Part shown: positions 40,293-51,958 of the stretch, in pieces
Layout: each line of letters opens with the position of its first letter
Numbering within the stretch: the stretch's first letter is position 1
Origin: Chondrus crispus
Lineage: Eukaryota > Rhodophyta > Florideophyceae > Gigartinales > Gigartinaceae
Direction of reading: 5' to 3'
DNA: 64,000 bases
NCBI RefSeq assembly: GCF_000350225.1
Contig: NW_005178889.1
Coordinates: 133,346 to 197,345, forward strand
The notes under the pieces: model-generated
The model's input: the letters and a program-made list of their open reading frames with translations, nothing else
Database searches by the model: none
Told to the model about the DNA's origin: nothing
Position numbers and translations under genes: made by a program

Positions 40293-41532
40293 AGTGATTT
40301 GCACAAAGAGAATTCTGTGGCTTTTAAAGAAACGAAAGATCACGGTGTCGTTCCTTTAAGAACGCTTCAAAGAAGAAACGATGAAAGTACGGCTCGGGAA
40401 ATATGGAAAGTTATGACAAAGAATATTGGACCATCACGAAAATTAGAAGCTGTGTAGATAATTTTAAAGCGGTCACAGACCGTCAATGACATGCTCAGGG
40501 GCGTCGGGAATGGGCAGGGGAGTCGGAGGGGCCCTGTAAGTAGTGTAGAGGCACAGGGAGGAACGCAGAGGAGGAGCATTTGTTACGATAACGGTGAATA
40601 GAATAACTCTTCGAGTGGCAAAAAGACGGCGTGTTAAGCGGTGGTACGCCTGCCGTTTATCTCACCCATGCCGAGACACTCGCAGATCGTGAAAAAAGAT
40701 CAAGGAAGCACAAGATACGCAAAATGAGAAACAAAGGATTGCACGGGAAAGGAAAAACGAGAACAACAGGCTGCCGAGCGCTCTGCAAAGCGCGTTGAAT
40801 GTGAAAAGAGAAGATTGGAACGCCAGAGGACTGCGCAAGGCGGAAGAGAAAAGACGGAGCAGCAATCCAAAAAGGAGGAAGACGGCAGAAGCGGAGGACA
40901 ACAAAGAAAATGCTGTTCAACACAGCTCTTTTGTCAGGCAGGGACGTCCCGGTGATGTGCGATGTCCTCTTCCAACGTTGAAAGATGCTACGGTTGCACA
41001 GAGAACCGATAGCAGCAGCCCGTAGACCGTCATAAGCGAAGTGGAATCGGAAAAAGAGTTCCATTGTTGGACCAGGCTTCGGTAAAAGTTGCTTTGGGTG
41101 ATTCGTGGTAATGTGAAGTTGGACTTGAAGTGGAACGAATATTCCAATATGTCGAACACCGCCCTGAAGTAAAGATCCGTGACAAAGCGATTGGACTGGT
41201 TTGTTTTTTGTTAGACATGATGTCAGATATGATGGGATGGAAGAAAAGGGTTCAAAATAGCACCAGCTGGGATGGGTAGTTGGTCTCCAACGCAAACATC
41301 ATAATTTCGTTGAATCGCGCAGCCCTTTCGAAATGATTGCCGGCCCTGTGCGCCAAATAGGGAGAACTTCAGATTTTGAAATTATCAAAATTTCACCCGC
41401 GTCCCGCCAGAGTAACTCACTTGTGCAACTGGTGGCCGCTGATAGAACCGCCTGATCTCGCTGATTCTTTTGATACCAGTCGTAAAGTCATAGGACGTCT
41501 AGTCCTCGTCTTATCTCTACTGTAGTCAAAAA

Positions 41533-41735
41533 GGGAGAACATTGTGGAGAACGTCTCCACATTGTTCTCCTCATAGTTAATTTGTTCTCCCCCGGGCGAG
41601 AACATCTCCTTACGAGGAGAACTTCTCTCTAGTCAAGTGAAGTTCTCCACCTGAAGTCAGCAATCACAATAATTGTGAACGTTTCCCCTGATTTATAGAG
41701 AGACGTCTTCTCATGAAGAGAACTTCTCGGCATTG
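41533..41735. repeat. Fold-back cluster of GGAGAAC/GTTCTCC dyads
   Basis: GAGAACATTGTGGAGAAC and its near-complement GTCTCCACATTGTTCTC face each other at 41535-41569, followed by further dyads around ACATCTCCTTACGAGGAGAA and GACGTCTTCTCATGAAGAGA. A similar cluster lies at 48160-48260. Confidence 0.75.
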
Positions 41736-41829
41736 AATCGAACCTCTCTTTCTGGAATCAACAATTTCGATGAGATAAAAAGGCACTAATGTTTGCCAAC
41801 ACGCGTGATTTACAGCATGGACTTTCTAG

Positions 41830-43435
41830 CTCGTTCAACCTGCATATCTCAATGGCAGGAATGACAGATTTTTGCGGTTTCCTTTTTGTATGCCACGCAT
41901 CCCAACAGTTCTTACAAATAGGTTGCTTGCAAGTGTCACACCATTGTACTACTTTAGCACCACCCTTCTTTTCAAACTTTCTTCCCTTCTAAGTGACGCA
42001 GTGATTATAAGAGCAAAGGCTACAATATGTTGCCCTTGCTTTGACACGCTCATGTATGTCGGGATTGTTAAGTCGTTGTGCAGCATCATCAGCGCGATTG
42101 TACCTCTCTACTACGTTTATGTAGTACATCGGCGTGATTTTTCGCTCGCTATTGGATGCAGATGGTTCGTTCTGGGATACGTTACTTGTTTGAAAGCTGT
42201 TAATCCGGTCTAGTAACGAGGCGTTCTGCGTATTTTGGACATACTCCCGAGCCAATTCCCTCGCGAAATTACCAAAACTTTCTCAGCTCGTCACCTGATG
42301 CCTGATCTTTTTTTATGTTTGGGAAATGCAATGCTCTTGTTTCATGCTTGGAAGCACTCCACGCTTCCGCGCAATAAAGAATCTATGATAAATTGCTGCG
42401 TTGCCCACTTGTGAGCCGATGAGCCGGCCAATAATGCTCACAATAGGATTCTCACTCGTATTAGTATATGCAGGTTTCTTCAATGCCCTACTAAATTCAT
42501 CGCCTCCACCTTTCAAGGTGTTTCAATGCACTAAAATCGTTGGCCTTATCATGTGACTAAGTAGTAATGGACCGTTCTTGTATACTACATTTCTGTACGC
42601 TTGACTCATCTGTAGAAAGATGCCAGAGAAAAAAAGTCCCCAGCAAAAGTGTTCTCGATTAAATCTGCGTACCGTTTCGGTATTCCCAATGCGTTTCCAC
42701 CAGTCCAATCAAATGCAGTAACACGAATACAATCAAGAACAAACATGTACTTATTGTGTAGAACCTCTGTGAACTCTAAGTGGACTGCGTATATTATTTC
42801 CACCACCCCGTTACGACTGCTCTTTGTCACAACAAAATAAAGCGGCTTAACCCCAGCGCCACGGAGTGATGAATACACTGAAAGCGGTACTCAGGCGTGA
42901 ATACAAGCTTTTTAAAGTGCTTTCCAGCATCCTCTGAGCGTCCAATTCCACTCACTTTAGACAGTGGGGCATATTTGTCGCTAAGATTCTTTGCATTGAC
43001 AATTATAGCTGGGGATGCCATGGTCTTACCTTCAATGGCTGCACATGAATATACGTCACTTGTAGTGTAGTGCCCTAATAGACCATCTGGGCTATCCGCC
43101 AGCATCGGGCAGTTTTAGAGGCTACAAGACCCACACATCATATATAATCGACTCTGTACTTTTTGAAAATTGGTTCATGGCTGCTCATTGATAACACTCT
43201 TGCAGTGTCCTCAACTTTGTAGTCTTCCATATACTTTGGGATAGATCGGAATACTTCAATCTCATTAAGTGTCCCTTCCTTCATACCGGCCGTTGCAATA
43301 AGGGGTTTCATCGCCCATGTATTTAGAGATGCTTTATATAAATCACAGAGTACGTCATCAGTCTCGTTCTGCCCCCTTACCTCTTCACTTACAGCCTCCC
43401 CTGTGGGAGGACTCAGGACCATCTCTCCATTACCC
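41830..43435 (-). pseudogene. C-terminal part of the PiggyBac-like transposase, with Cys-rich zinc domain
   Basis: Minus-strand fragments include a segment near 43105-42606 and one at 42255-41989 (ITPMYYINVVERYNRADDA), which recalls the YN..M/AD region of PiggyBac transposases. The frame then reads YCSLCSYNHC, one TAG at about 41989, and, in the same frame, WCDTCKQPICKNCWDAWH (about 41955-41890). This CxxC...CxxCxxxxCxxCWxxWH arrangement matches the C-terminal cross-brace zinc finger of PiggyBac transposases. Several frames and at least one stop are involved, so it is inactive. Confidence 0.5.
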
Positions 43436-43439
43436 ACCT

Positions 43440-45695
43440 GCAGCTGAATAACCATTCCCCTTTTAATTCGACAAATTTCTGCTAATTCGACAAGCCTCAA
43501 GGTACAGTGCAATCCCACATTTTCACATTCAGAGCCTCGCGAACATTGTAGTTCCCGCGCCATATCTCTTGTTGCACCGAAACACGAATTGATTCCCGCG
43601 TTTTTACTTAACGATCAGAATGCGCGCACTTCATAACGGTAGACTCATGAGTGTGTTTCAGATTGGCTTTTTTTATTTTCTCGCAACTGCATCTCATAAT
43701 CTGCGGTAGGATCTTTAGCGGCACCATGGCTGATGAGTACCGCCGCCTGCAGGAGGCAATATTTGAGAGATTTGAAAGCACAACACCATGGGGTAAGCTC
43801 GCCACTAAGTACAGAGTCGGCAGTGGAATTATTCGCCGGTCCTACGATTTCTGGAGTGCTGAATATCCTGAGTCTCGGCCTCAATCATCGAATGAGATAC
43901 ATTTTGTTCGTCGATCGCCAGGCCGACCTTGTAAGCTGACATTTGAAGAAGAGATGGTGATCACAGATGCTATAACACAATATGCTGAAAACAACACACC
44001 GCTTTCTCGCTCTGGTGTGAGGGACTTGGTGCAAGATTATGTTGAGATGCTATCGATTGCGCGTCAACAGCAAGTCAATTTCACCCAAAATAGGCCATCC
44101 AACAGCTGGATAGATGACTTTATGGTTCGTCTCAATCTTCAATACACTTCTGTCCAAATCATTGAGGATAAACGTGTGAATGCCGTCTCACCGAAGAACA
44201 TCACTGAACATCTAGCACGTGTTCAATCGGCAATGGACAGGTATCATATCAAGGAAGCAAGATTTATTTTCAACAATGACCAGTCCGGAGCCTCGCTCTA
44301 CTGCATGACGGGTCGCAGTCTACGTAAGGGCGTGACTGAGAGTGGTGCGAAAAAGGTGGTTCAACTGTCCGTGAAGACAAAGGGTAACCTTGATCACGTT
44401 ACAACTATGTAGGTTGTTTCGGCCGCTGGCGTTGCTTACAAACCTGCCCTCGTGTATCCCGGGAAGCTTGCTCATTATCGGAAGGTTAATGGTCAGAAAC
44501 AGTCTCGGCATTCGGTTCTCCCACCATGCTACCTCTATCAGCGAGACCCTGCAGGAGTAGATTCTGCTATATTTTACGATTGGGCGCAAGGATTTCTTTC
44601 GGAGACAGAATGTTTGAGGCAGAACAACCAGCGAATCCTGTTAGTGCTGGATGGTTACGGGGCACACGTCCAGTACCGATCCCTGAAGATGCTTTTCGAT
44701 AACAACGTTGTAGTTTTAGCGTTGCCTTCGCACACATCCCATGTAAGCCAGCCGCTTGATGTATCAGTGTTTGGTGCGTACAAGTCTTATCTACAGGAAG
44801 AGGTGCACAGGGCCTCTCGTCAAAAACCGTGCTTGGATGCCTTCGATGTTGGAACTTGCATTCGCAATGCGTACAGTAAGTCACACACGGCAGGAAACAT
44901 TTGCTCAGGTTTTTACAGAACTGGCATTTGGGATCCCAGTTTACTTAGCACGAACATGGACCCTCTCAAAACGCTTTTCAAAGGGAAGACAGATGTCGGC
45001 GCGCGAGTTTCAGTCGAAGATCTTCTGCTATCTTTTCGAAATAAGCACCGCACTTTATTAAGGGAGGCTGATGTAGAAGAAAACGGACGTGTTCGCATAA
45101 AAACTACGAGCGGAGTCAATTTGACGTCAGAAGCAGTTTATCTCAGCTTTGGAAGGCGAGAGGACAACAGGCGAAATTTGGCTCAAGGAAAGAAAGACAG
45201 TTCTATCCCCCAGGCTGGTTACAAAGAACCAAGAGCTGATATCAGACGTTTGGTAGTTCTTGCGCCTCAGTGTGATATTCTGCGCCAACGGTTGACATCG
45301 ACAGGCAACGAGCGCCGAGTGAGGCGGAGACTCAATGTAGAGTGCCAGGGGCGCCCGGAAGGTTCTGTGATAGAGTAAATCTCTATGAATCTCGCAAATC
45401 AGCATACAAAGTTTCAATAAAGTTTACGGGCCACGGCGCTGTGGTGACTTGTCGGATTAGGCAAAACGTGCTTTCTGAGCTGTATGGATGGTCTTATTCG
45501 TGAAATTCTTGCTCTCGCTTAGTTCAGGCTTCATCCATGGTTCTCTGATATGGTGAAGAGCCTTGTCTGCACTTTATGCCAATATTTAAATGGCTAGAGT
45601 TCGGGGGGTAGCTCCCGAGATATCGGGTTTTTGGCGTGCTTTGAGCAAAATTTTGAGAGCAGTTGCCGAATTAAGAGGGGAATGGTTATGTAGGA
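43440..45695 (+). mobile_element. Nested pogo/Tigger-like element inserted in the minus-strand transposase
   Basis: Outer inverted sequences ATAACCATTCCCCTTTTAAT (left, about 43448) and ATAACCATTCCCCTCTTAAT (right, read inverted, about 45690) match at 19 of 20 positions and enclose the intact-looking transposase at 43726-45378. Minus-strand host frames stop and resume outside these ends. The host gene can be read across if this 2.2 kb is removed. Confidence 0.7.
43726..45378 (+). pseudogene. Pogo/Tigger DDE transposase, intact except one TAG
   Basis: From ATG at 43726 (GCACCATGG) a single frame of 550 codons runs to 45378 with only one interruption, TAG at 44410-44412. The N-terminus has an HTH region, then SPGRPCKLTFEEE (a CENP-B-type linker). 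The catalytic blocks are FNNDQSGASLY, LLVLDGYGAHV and LPSHTSHVSQPLDVSVFG, so all three Asp are present. The sequence around the stop (TTM-stop-VVSAAG) suggests a former Gln codon. This is the best-preserved transposase in the window and probably the most recently active. Confidence 0.85.
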
Positions 45696-45699
45696 CCCA

Positions 45700-47954
45700 T
45701 TCGATGAGCTCATTCTTTCGTTTAGAAGCTCTCTCGCTTATGTTGACTGCAGCCAGTAAGGAAATATTTTCATCCTTACGCATATGACAAAGAGTTTCTC
45801 TCGTAGTGCGGAAAACATTTGTCTAAAGCGCTTGCCGTGACGTCCGTAGGTGCTTCCCGTTCATGAATTCCCCCTGTATTAATTATAGTTTGCCATCTAT
45901 CTTTAAGAAGAAGCAGGACTTCTTCCGTCCGTGTCGGTATAGAAGCTGTTTCTGGCTGCAGTCGGACATCTTTTAAGGGACTCGAAAGTCCAGAAAGGTG
46001 CAAAGTAGAGTTGTTACTTATGTCCGACAAGGACACACCTACTGTTTTTGATGTGAACATGAAAGCACGAGCTAAGAACCAGCCGGGGTCTTTTGCCTGA
46101 TAAATAGTTAGCTGACGCACTTTGCTCAGTACTTGCAATACTTTCAGGTTAGAAATCATGTAATCTGACACTGAAACTCTTAAATTGTAGTTACCACCAG
46201 CATCGTGTCAGGTATCAGTGCGCCTATCGTAAATAACCTGCGCCTCCTCAACCTGCTCGGCGGTGAAGGAATTACGGTAGCCCTCCTTTGGAATGACACA
46301 GAATTTGTGAGACCCAAACCTGCTCTCGTCTTTACTGTGGACAGCTGCAATTCTCTCTGAGAAACTCCCCCTGTATACAGAAGCCTGATTTGCTCTTCCT
46401 GTTCTCCTAGATAGCCTTTTCACTGCACTGTAAATTGCTCTGCATCCCCTCTCCGATATGGCCATCCTCTTATGAAGTTTTCTTATTGCCCCATCCCCGA
46501 AAACAAACGGGAAGCTGAGCGAACGATTATGCGTTCCTATGCATGACGCACCAGGCATCTCGTTTAAATGACGATTTGTTACGACCTCATTGTAGCCTCT
46601 GTCAGCAGCAAATAAGGAATCGACCATCGGTCTGAGTGAACCAGGCATTGGTACGCCCTGAATGAGCACAACTAGCCACTGCCAGACGTCAATAATGTTT
46701 TCATTAGATCTCGTGTAGTTACTTGCAAGGATAGCGTGCATCAACGCAGAGCACGCAGCGTTATTGACAGGCCCTAGAGCCTTGTTGGATTGTTCACGTG
46801 AGACAAGTTCGTCAAATGTACAACAGACCTGGAACTGAGCCGGTTATGGCGATCATCGACTGAGTATATTGTCACTGTTGACTAATGATCTATTAACGAC
46901 TGCAACTCAGCTTCCAGTTCCGTTATAAGGGCATTTCCTCTCGAAGATTTAGTTATCCAACCGTTCCCCGTTTGTTCCACTCTGCAGCGATAATATTTTG
47001 AGCAAATAAGGCAGCTCCATATCTCCTTGTATCGCTCCCCAGAAATTCCTATTTGGAAAATGAATGCCAGGTTCTCCTTTTTGGTAATTGTACTTACGCA
47101 AGTACCATGCGAAGCGGCTAGGACGTGTACAATAATTGTACCGTTCAGTTCTACAATTGAGCATCTATTCCGGCTTCTGGAGCGCAGCACTGAGTTGATG
47201 TCGGAGAGAAGTTTTTCTAAGATGGACAGGGGAAGGAACATTTCAAAAGCAGCGAGGCGAAAAAAAGAGGCAGTACCGTGAACGCCTTTCTCTTTCTCAG
47301 CCACTGCCAAACCGCGGTCTAAATTAGATTAGATTCTCTGATATACAGCGGAAAGAGCTCGCGGTCTACACTGTCAACCTCTAAAACCAAAGAGCGAAAC
47401 GGTGATGCATATGCCCAATCTTTAAGACCTCCACATGCTACATTCTGTGCTCTGCTTTCTGGGCCCGTTTCGGAGCTGCTCATAATCTCGTTTGATTAAT
47501 TATTATCTTTTCCGTTCTGATTCTCACCTCCACACTCTGCACTTTCCATGTACTTACTCATGTAGTCTGTGACCAGTAAAGAGTTGTGATCCTCCATAAG
47601 AACTTCTTTGCGTTCCATGGCGTCAATCGTTCGCTTTTTAGACTTCCGGGCTGTTCTGGCGTTAAGATAATTTACTTCTCCTTCCGAAATGTCATTATTG
47701 TGCTCATTGCCAAATGAGTTCTCAGAAGACGACTGCATGTCGGCATCAAGAGGTTCCTTAGAGAAAGGAAGGTCAGTAGATGATAATGTGCTGTCCTTAC
47801 TAAGACTGAGATGTGCATCAGAATCCCATTGACCCATGCACCACTCCGGCTCGGTTTCGTTTAAGTTTCGCACAACCTTGTTGTGATCTGACGGCGGTAT
47901 CGAGGCGGAAAGTTCCGGTGCGAGCTGAGACTGAGACGGCTGCGCCAGTGGCAC
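45700..47954 (-). pseudogene. N-terminal and catalytic part of the PiggyBac-like transposase, fragmented
   Basis: Minus-strand fragments in order are: 47954-47496, an acidic Ser-rich N-terminus; 47310-46882, no motif; 46744-46208, with VDSLFAADRGYNEVVT then GASCIGTHNRSLSFPF; and 46171-45776, with AKDPGWFLARAFMFTSKT. The ADRGYN...GT..R..PF pattern is typical of a DDE transposase strand-helix around the second catalytic Asp, as in PiggyBac (D..Y/F then GT.R). Stops and frame changes separate the pieces, and the nested pogo element follows. Confidence 0.5.
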
Positions 47955-48149
47955 GAATGCATCACTGCTGCATTCCGATCGTTGAGGTGAGAGTCGCTGT
48001 CAGCCGACATGTGGCTGGGGGCCGTTTGGGATGCAAGAGCAGCAAGACTATCGTCCGCCGTGACAGATATGCTGCACGGCGGACGGAGCTGCGACATAAC
48101 GAGCACAGATCACGATAAGTATGGATATGTGAGGAAGAAAAGAGGGGTC

Positions 48150-48290
48150 GCCCAGGAGAGATTCTCTTGTGGGAGGACAACTTCTCCCGTCGCTTGGAGA
48201 ACGTTCACTCAAAATGTTCTCCAGCAGTTGTCAGGAGAATGTATATTCTCCTGTAAAAATTTAATTACTTCGCTGAGTAGAACAAACTTC
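48150..48290. repeat. Fold-back cluster matching the one at 41533-41735
   Basis: Contains TTGGAGAACG, ATGTTCTCC, CAGGAGAATG and ATTCTCCTG dyads of the same composition as the left cluster, giving about 6.7 kb between the two. Confidence 0.6.
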
Positions 48291-48313
48291 TTCACTTCAG
48301 GCGCACAGGGTTA

Positions 48314-48936
48314 GGGCATCTCCACCGCATGACCGTAATTGCCTCTCTAATCGAAATTTTCTCGCCAAGTGCTCAATGTTTACTGGGTATCTCTATTGCC
48401 CTATTGCTAAATAGATTTGCCGGAATAGAGTCGCAGCGCAACTTTACCGCGGACTACACATCCGGTCAGAATCGCTGACCGGATGTGGACTGCACGGTAG
48501 CTGGTCCGTGCCAGCGATCGGATCTTCAGACGCTGCAATCCGAGCACGAGCAACAACGCAATTCTCCTCGGCATCCAGTTCTTTGGCGCCCCAAGCTGGC
48601 AGAGCAATGTGCGGAACGGAGAAGAACGCAAAATACGGTCCGCGTCGATGCGATGTAACGGCTGCTAGGGGTTGGCATTGAAGTATTATTTGCCCGGAAG
48701 ACACATTTACGAAGCACAGTTACCCCACTAACCACTCCGGAGGGCCTTCGTGTCACCTCTATTGAATCGATTAGAGCACGATTTGGGTCTAATGGGGGGT
48801 CAAATAGACCCAGAGGGAGCTCTAATCTATCGGAAAATTTATTCAAATAGATTAGAAACGCGCGGTAGAGTATCGTTTTTTCTGCGGCTGAAAATTTTTC
48901 ATTAGATTAGAGAATAGACTCGCGGTAGAGATGCTC
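48314..48936. mobile_element. 623-bp MITE with TTA target duplication (PIF/Harbinger type)
   Basis: The left end GGGCATCTCCACCGCATG and the inverted right end GAGCATCTCTACCGCGAG are flanked by TTA on both sides (48311-48313 and 48937-48939). Inner matches continue (CTCTCTAATC versus TTCTCTAATC). It has no coding capacity. TTA duplication and G-rich CATCTC ends are typical of Tourist-like MITEs. It ends exactly one TTA before the Harbinger element. Confidence 0.8.
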
Positions 48937-49208
48937 TTAGTGGGTTTACGCCAGCAGAATTCTGCAATGATTTTCAAAATTCTGCAATACGTATGACAAG
49001 TGTAAAAATATATAGAATTCTGCAATGAAGCTGTGAGGAATATTTCCGAGAAGTGAGCAGTTAGAGAAAACCTGTGAGAAACAGATGTGAGAAATTCGGA
49101 GACAGTTGTCCAATATGAGCGCGCCAAATAGTACTTGTATGGCATAGTCCCTGGAACTCATGCTCTGTCACCCCATCCACCCTCTATCATCTTAATCCCA
49201 TCCCCACC

Positions 49209-50690
49209 ATGGCGGAGGTCATATCTGTCGCCTCCCCTTCCCGTTCCGACTCTGCTGCGACAAGGACCGGGCGTCATTCTCGTTTTACAGTCGATGAAGA
49301 TCTTGTGCTTCTAAGGGAGGTCTCGGCGGCAAACTGTGGTATATCGCCAAGTGTCCGCTAGTGTACATACTGTACTCGAACACCCGATGGTGTATGACAA
49401 GGACCGCATTGGTTAATTCCCAATTCGAAAGGTAATTACCTTATCGCCCGGTAAGTTGGGCAGCGCAATTCGCGTCCGTGTACGCACTGTACTCACATCA
49501 TACCGTCTAATGTATGATACCGGCGTACCTCGCTGGCGCCCAAGTGCAGGACCGTTACTGCCCGACGTGTAGCCGTACCGTTACAATCTGGCACTGTAAG
49601 AACGGGGACTACTGTAGTAGATATAATAAAGTAGGGAAGGGGAAGGACTCGAGGGGACCATCTATCAACGCAGTGGCATCATCTCGAGGGCCGACCCCTT
49701 TGTCCCTTTGCTTTGTGCCTAAGTGTTTTGCCTGACTACGCTTTCGTCTTCCCTTTTGTACATCGAGTACAACGAAAAGTCCTCCACCGCAGGAGTAACG
49801 CACGACGAGCGCTCCGCATAGTGCCCGGATTCGTCCTCCGTGACGACGTCGCCTCCGCACGGCGTCGAGTTACCACGTCGAGGACGTCGATCTGCCTTTC
49901 GTGGCATCGTTGTGTCGAACCCACACCGCTCTACCAAAACCTCTACCAACCAGCTACCGAACTCCTTTCTGTCTTGTTTTGTGGTTCTTAATACACGTGT
50001 GCACGGCACTCGTCGCGTCTCGAACGCTTCGAACTACATTACGCCGTGTCGCAGCTCCCGCTACCGGAAGCCGGTCGAGCGCGGCACGTTCTACTACACA
50101 AATTCTCATGTTGCAGCGTTTGGCGAGAACGGTAAGCGATGTGGCAAAGCTGCGAGAACTTCAACAATAATCCCTCCGTCGTCCAGACGGTGACTTGGAA
50201 GAGCGTGCGCGACCGCAACAAGCGACTTCAGGAGCAGTTCGACAAGAACGACAACGAGAACCAAAGTCTTTCCGGTATAGGCGGAGATATTCAGGAGAGC
50301 GAGGACCTAATCATAACAATGCGAGAGGCGCGAAATGGCCGGGTTGTACAGAAGACTGCAAAGAAGACCGCACAGCAGAAGACGGATCGCGAGAAGGAAA
50401 TGATTGGCCAGGCCCTGGTGGAGATGTCTTTGGAGCGGAAAACGGCAGATGATATGAGCGAGGAATCAATTGAGAAAGTCCCAGCGAGCGCGAAAAGGAT
50501 CCAGCCAGTGAAGCGAATGGAATCTGGTGGCGCGATGGAGCCCATTTTCGCGACGCAGACCTCGTGCGCATTGATTTAAAGCGCGAGAAGTTGGAATTCG
50601 AACGTGTGCGCAGCAAAGCGGACCGAGCTGAGCGCGAGCGCCAGCGGGAAGAATGAAGCGAGGAGCGTGAGAAGATACAAGAGCTATAGT
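49209..50690 (+). pseudogene. Harbinger Myb/SANT-like DNA-binding protein, split by a solo LTR
   Basis: The first part starts at ATG 49209 (CCACCATGG) and reads a Ser-rich leader, then RFTVDEDLVLLREVSAAN, the first helix of a Myb-like domain. At 49335 a 764-bp solo LTR intervenes. Reading resumes at 50104 with SHVAAFGENGKR and, after a one-base shift, WQSCENFNNNPSVVQ and TWKSVRDRNKRLQEQFDK, the remaining helices. The tail is long, charged and coiled-coil, with a stop in ERQREE, and ends at about 50690. In active elements this protein partners the nuclease and brings it to the DNA ends. Confidence 0.75.
49335..50098. mobile_element. Solo LTR of an LTR retrotransposon
   Basis: The 764-bp insert starts TGTGGTATATCG and ends TTCTACTACA, with the standard TG...CA ends. 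It is flanked by 5-bp duplications CAAAC (49330-49334) and CAAAT (50099-50103), one mismatch apart. Removing it and one copy of the duplication rejoins the Myb-like reading frame at Ala-Asn/Ser-His. It contains no internal coding region, so it is what remains after LTR-LTR recombination. Confidence 0.8.
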
Positions 50691-50934
50691 TAGCTAATTA
50701 TAACGGCTCCTGAGCCCGCTTTCAAAGGTTTTTACTAAAGAAAATGCTTTTTACCTACTTTATTTGCCACGTTTCCGCTCGCGCGAGGCTCCCTGTGGGG
50801 CTTTGGACGAATTCCGCGCTAAAGCTCGCATTCGCGGACTTGGTCCCCGCTCCTCGTTCGCCTGCCCGGAGCGAAGCGGAGCGCAGGCGGCCGGGGGGCG
50901 AGTTCATCATTTACCCTTTATGCTCAAAGTAGTA

Positions 50935-51958
50935 TTCTAGAGTCGGCAGCGTGCAATTGAGATACGCAGCTACCTGGTTGCGATAGATACAATTGCGCAT
51001 GTTGCTGGGAAGCATCGCCGCAAGGTAAAGGGACCCAACTGGAGACTCGAACACTTTCATCTTTTGCTTGTAGTCCACTGTCGTAAAGTAGAGCTTGACT
51101 TCTTAGAATATCCAGTCAACAGTTATGCGAGGAGAAGACATAGCCTTGCTCAATGCGACTTGCTGTGCAGATAAATTGCTTCCCTGAAATGGAATTTCCA
51201 TGAACCACCGACGAGTGTATCCTGATTCTCCGAAGATACAGTACCTCTTTCCCCCTACATCCAGGACCTCAGGTAGATGCGTGTCCAGCCCGCTTCTCGT
51301 ATACGGCGTCTAATCGTGGCGTCAACCTTATATGGGACCATGGACAAGCATTGTGAGTCCATCAGGACTGTTTACAGCTTGAAATTGGAGGGCATGCTTC
51401 CGTTTGTGCTCATTGTACGCAATATGTTGCGTGGCATATCCCGTCTGTCTTGCAGTGCCAATTACTGTGCCGTCCGTGAAACCCACGCAATTGATGAGGG
51501 CTGGACACTTGTCATGAACAGGCCTGGCATACCATTCCACCTTTAGATTCATGAAGTGTGGGCTTATCGGTCTCTTTATGAGGTCGAGTCTTGCTTCCAA
51601 CATATGCTCCAGTGCCTACAAAAATATATCTGACATCTGCGACGCGTGCTTCCCGGATAGAATCTCGAGGTCCTTCCATCTGGCTGGTGATGCGAGACGT
51701 CTTAGAATGACACAGGTTGCCAGAAGGGGTGTGACGATGAATCTGTTTCGCTTGGTTGTTCCTTTTTTGTTGTGGCCAAGCAACTGCCGTTATCATTCTT
51801 ATGATATCTTGCTTACGGAATGTAAAATGTAGCAGCGCGTCTCCGTCTGTCAGGTCATTGAAGTTGAAATTAAACGCACTTGAAGTGATACGTCTCCTTC
51901 TAGCAAGCGAAAGCCCGACTTCTTTTCTCTCTCCCAATGCAGTGTAGGCAACTCGCAT
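50935..51958 (-). pseudogene. HARBI1-type DDE transposase (Harbinger nuclease), decayed
   Basis: On the minus strand an N-terminal helical part is read from 51958. A frame change near 51600 leads into LINCVGFTDGTVIGTAR (first catalytic Asp), YNEHKRKHALQFQAV and NSPDGLTMLVHGPI. The next codons include stops in the expected GRRHD block (second Asp), with TGA where Arg and TAG where Trp would be expected. After that the frame continues with RYCIFGESGYTRRWFMEIPF and NCIYRNQVAAYLNC, the usual end of this family. At least three stops and one frameshift are present. Confidence 0.8.

Larger units (their letters stand above)
38797..41285 (+). mobile_element. Pogo/Tigger-like transposon with internal assembly gap
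   Basis: The left end is CAGTAGTTG with TA outside (38795-38796). The right end, near 41285, is decayed. A matching subterminal block, CTTCCCGGCTGGTGGAATTTT on the left and CATCCCAGCTGGTGCTATTTT inverted on the right, supports the pairing. The interior has a broken DDE transposase and the gap at 39475-39648. The exact right boundary is uncertain. Confidence 0.6.
41500..48310 (-). mobile_element. Large decayed DDE element, PiggyBac-like, host of a nested pogo element
   Basis: A minus-strand gene in pieces spans about 47954 to 41840 and is interrupted by a plus-strand pogo element at about 43440-45695. Both outer edges (41530-41745 and 48160-48300) are built of GGAGAAC/GTTCTCC fold-backs, which may be its long terminal structures, although an exact TIR or TTAA duplication could not be fixed. 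Boundaries are approximate. Confidence 0.45.
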
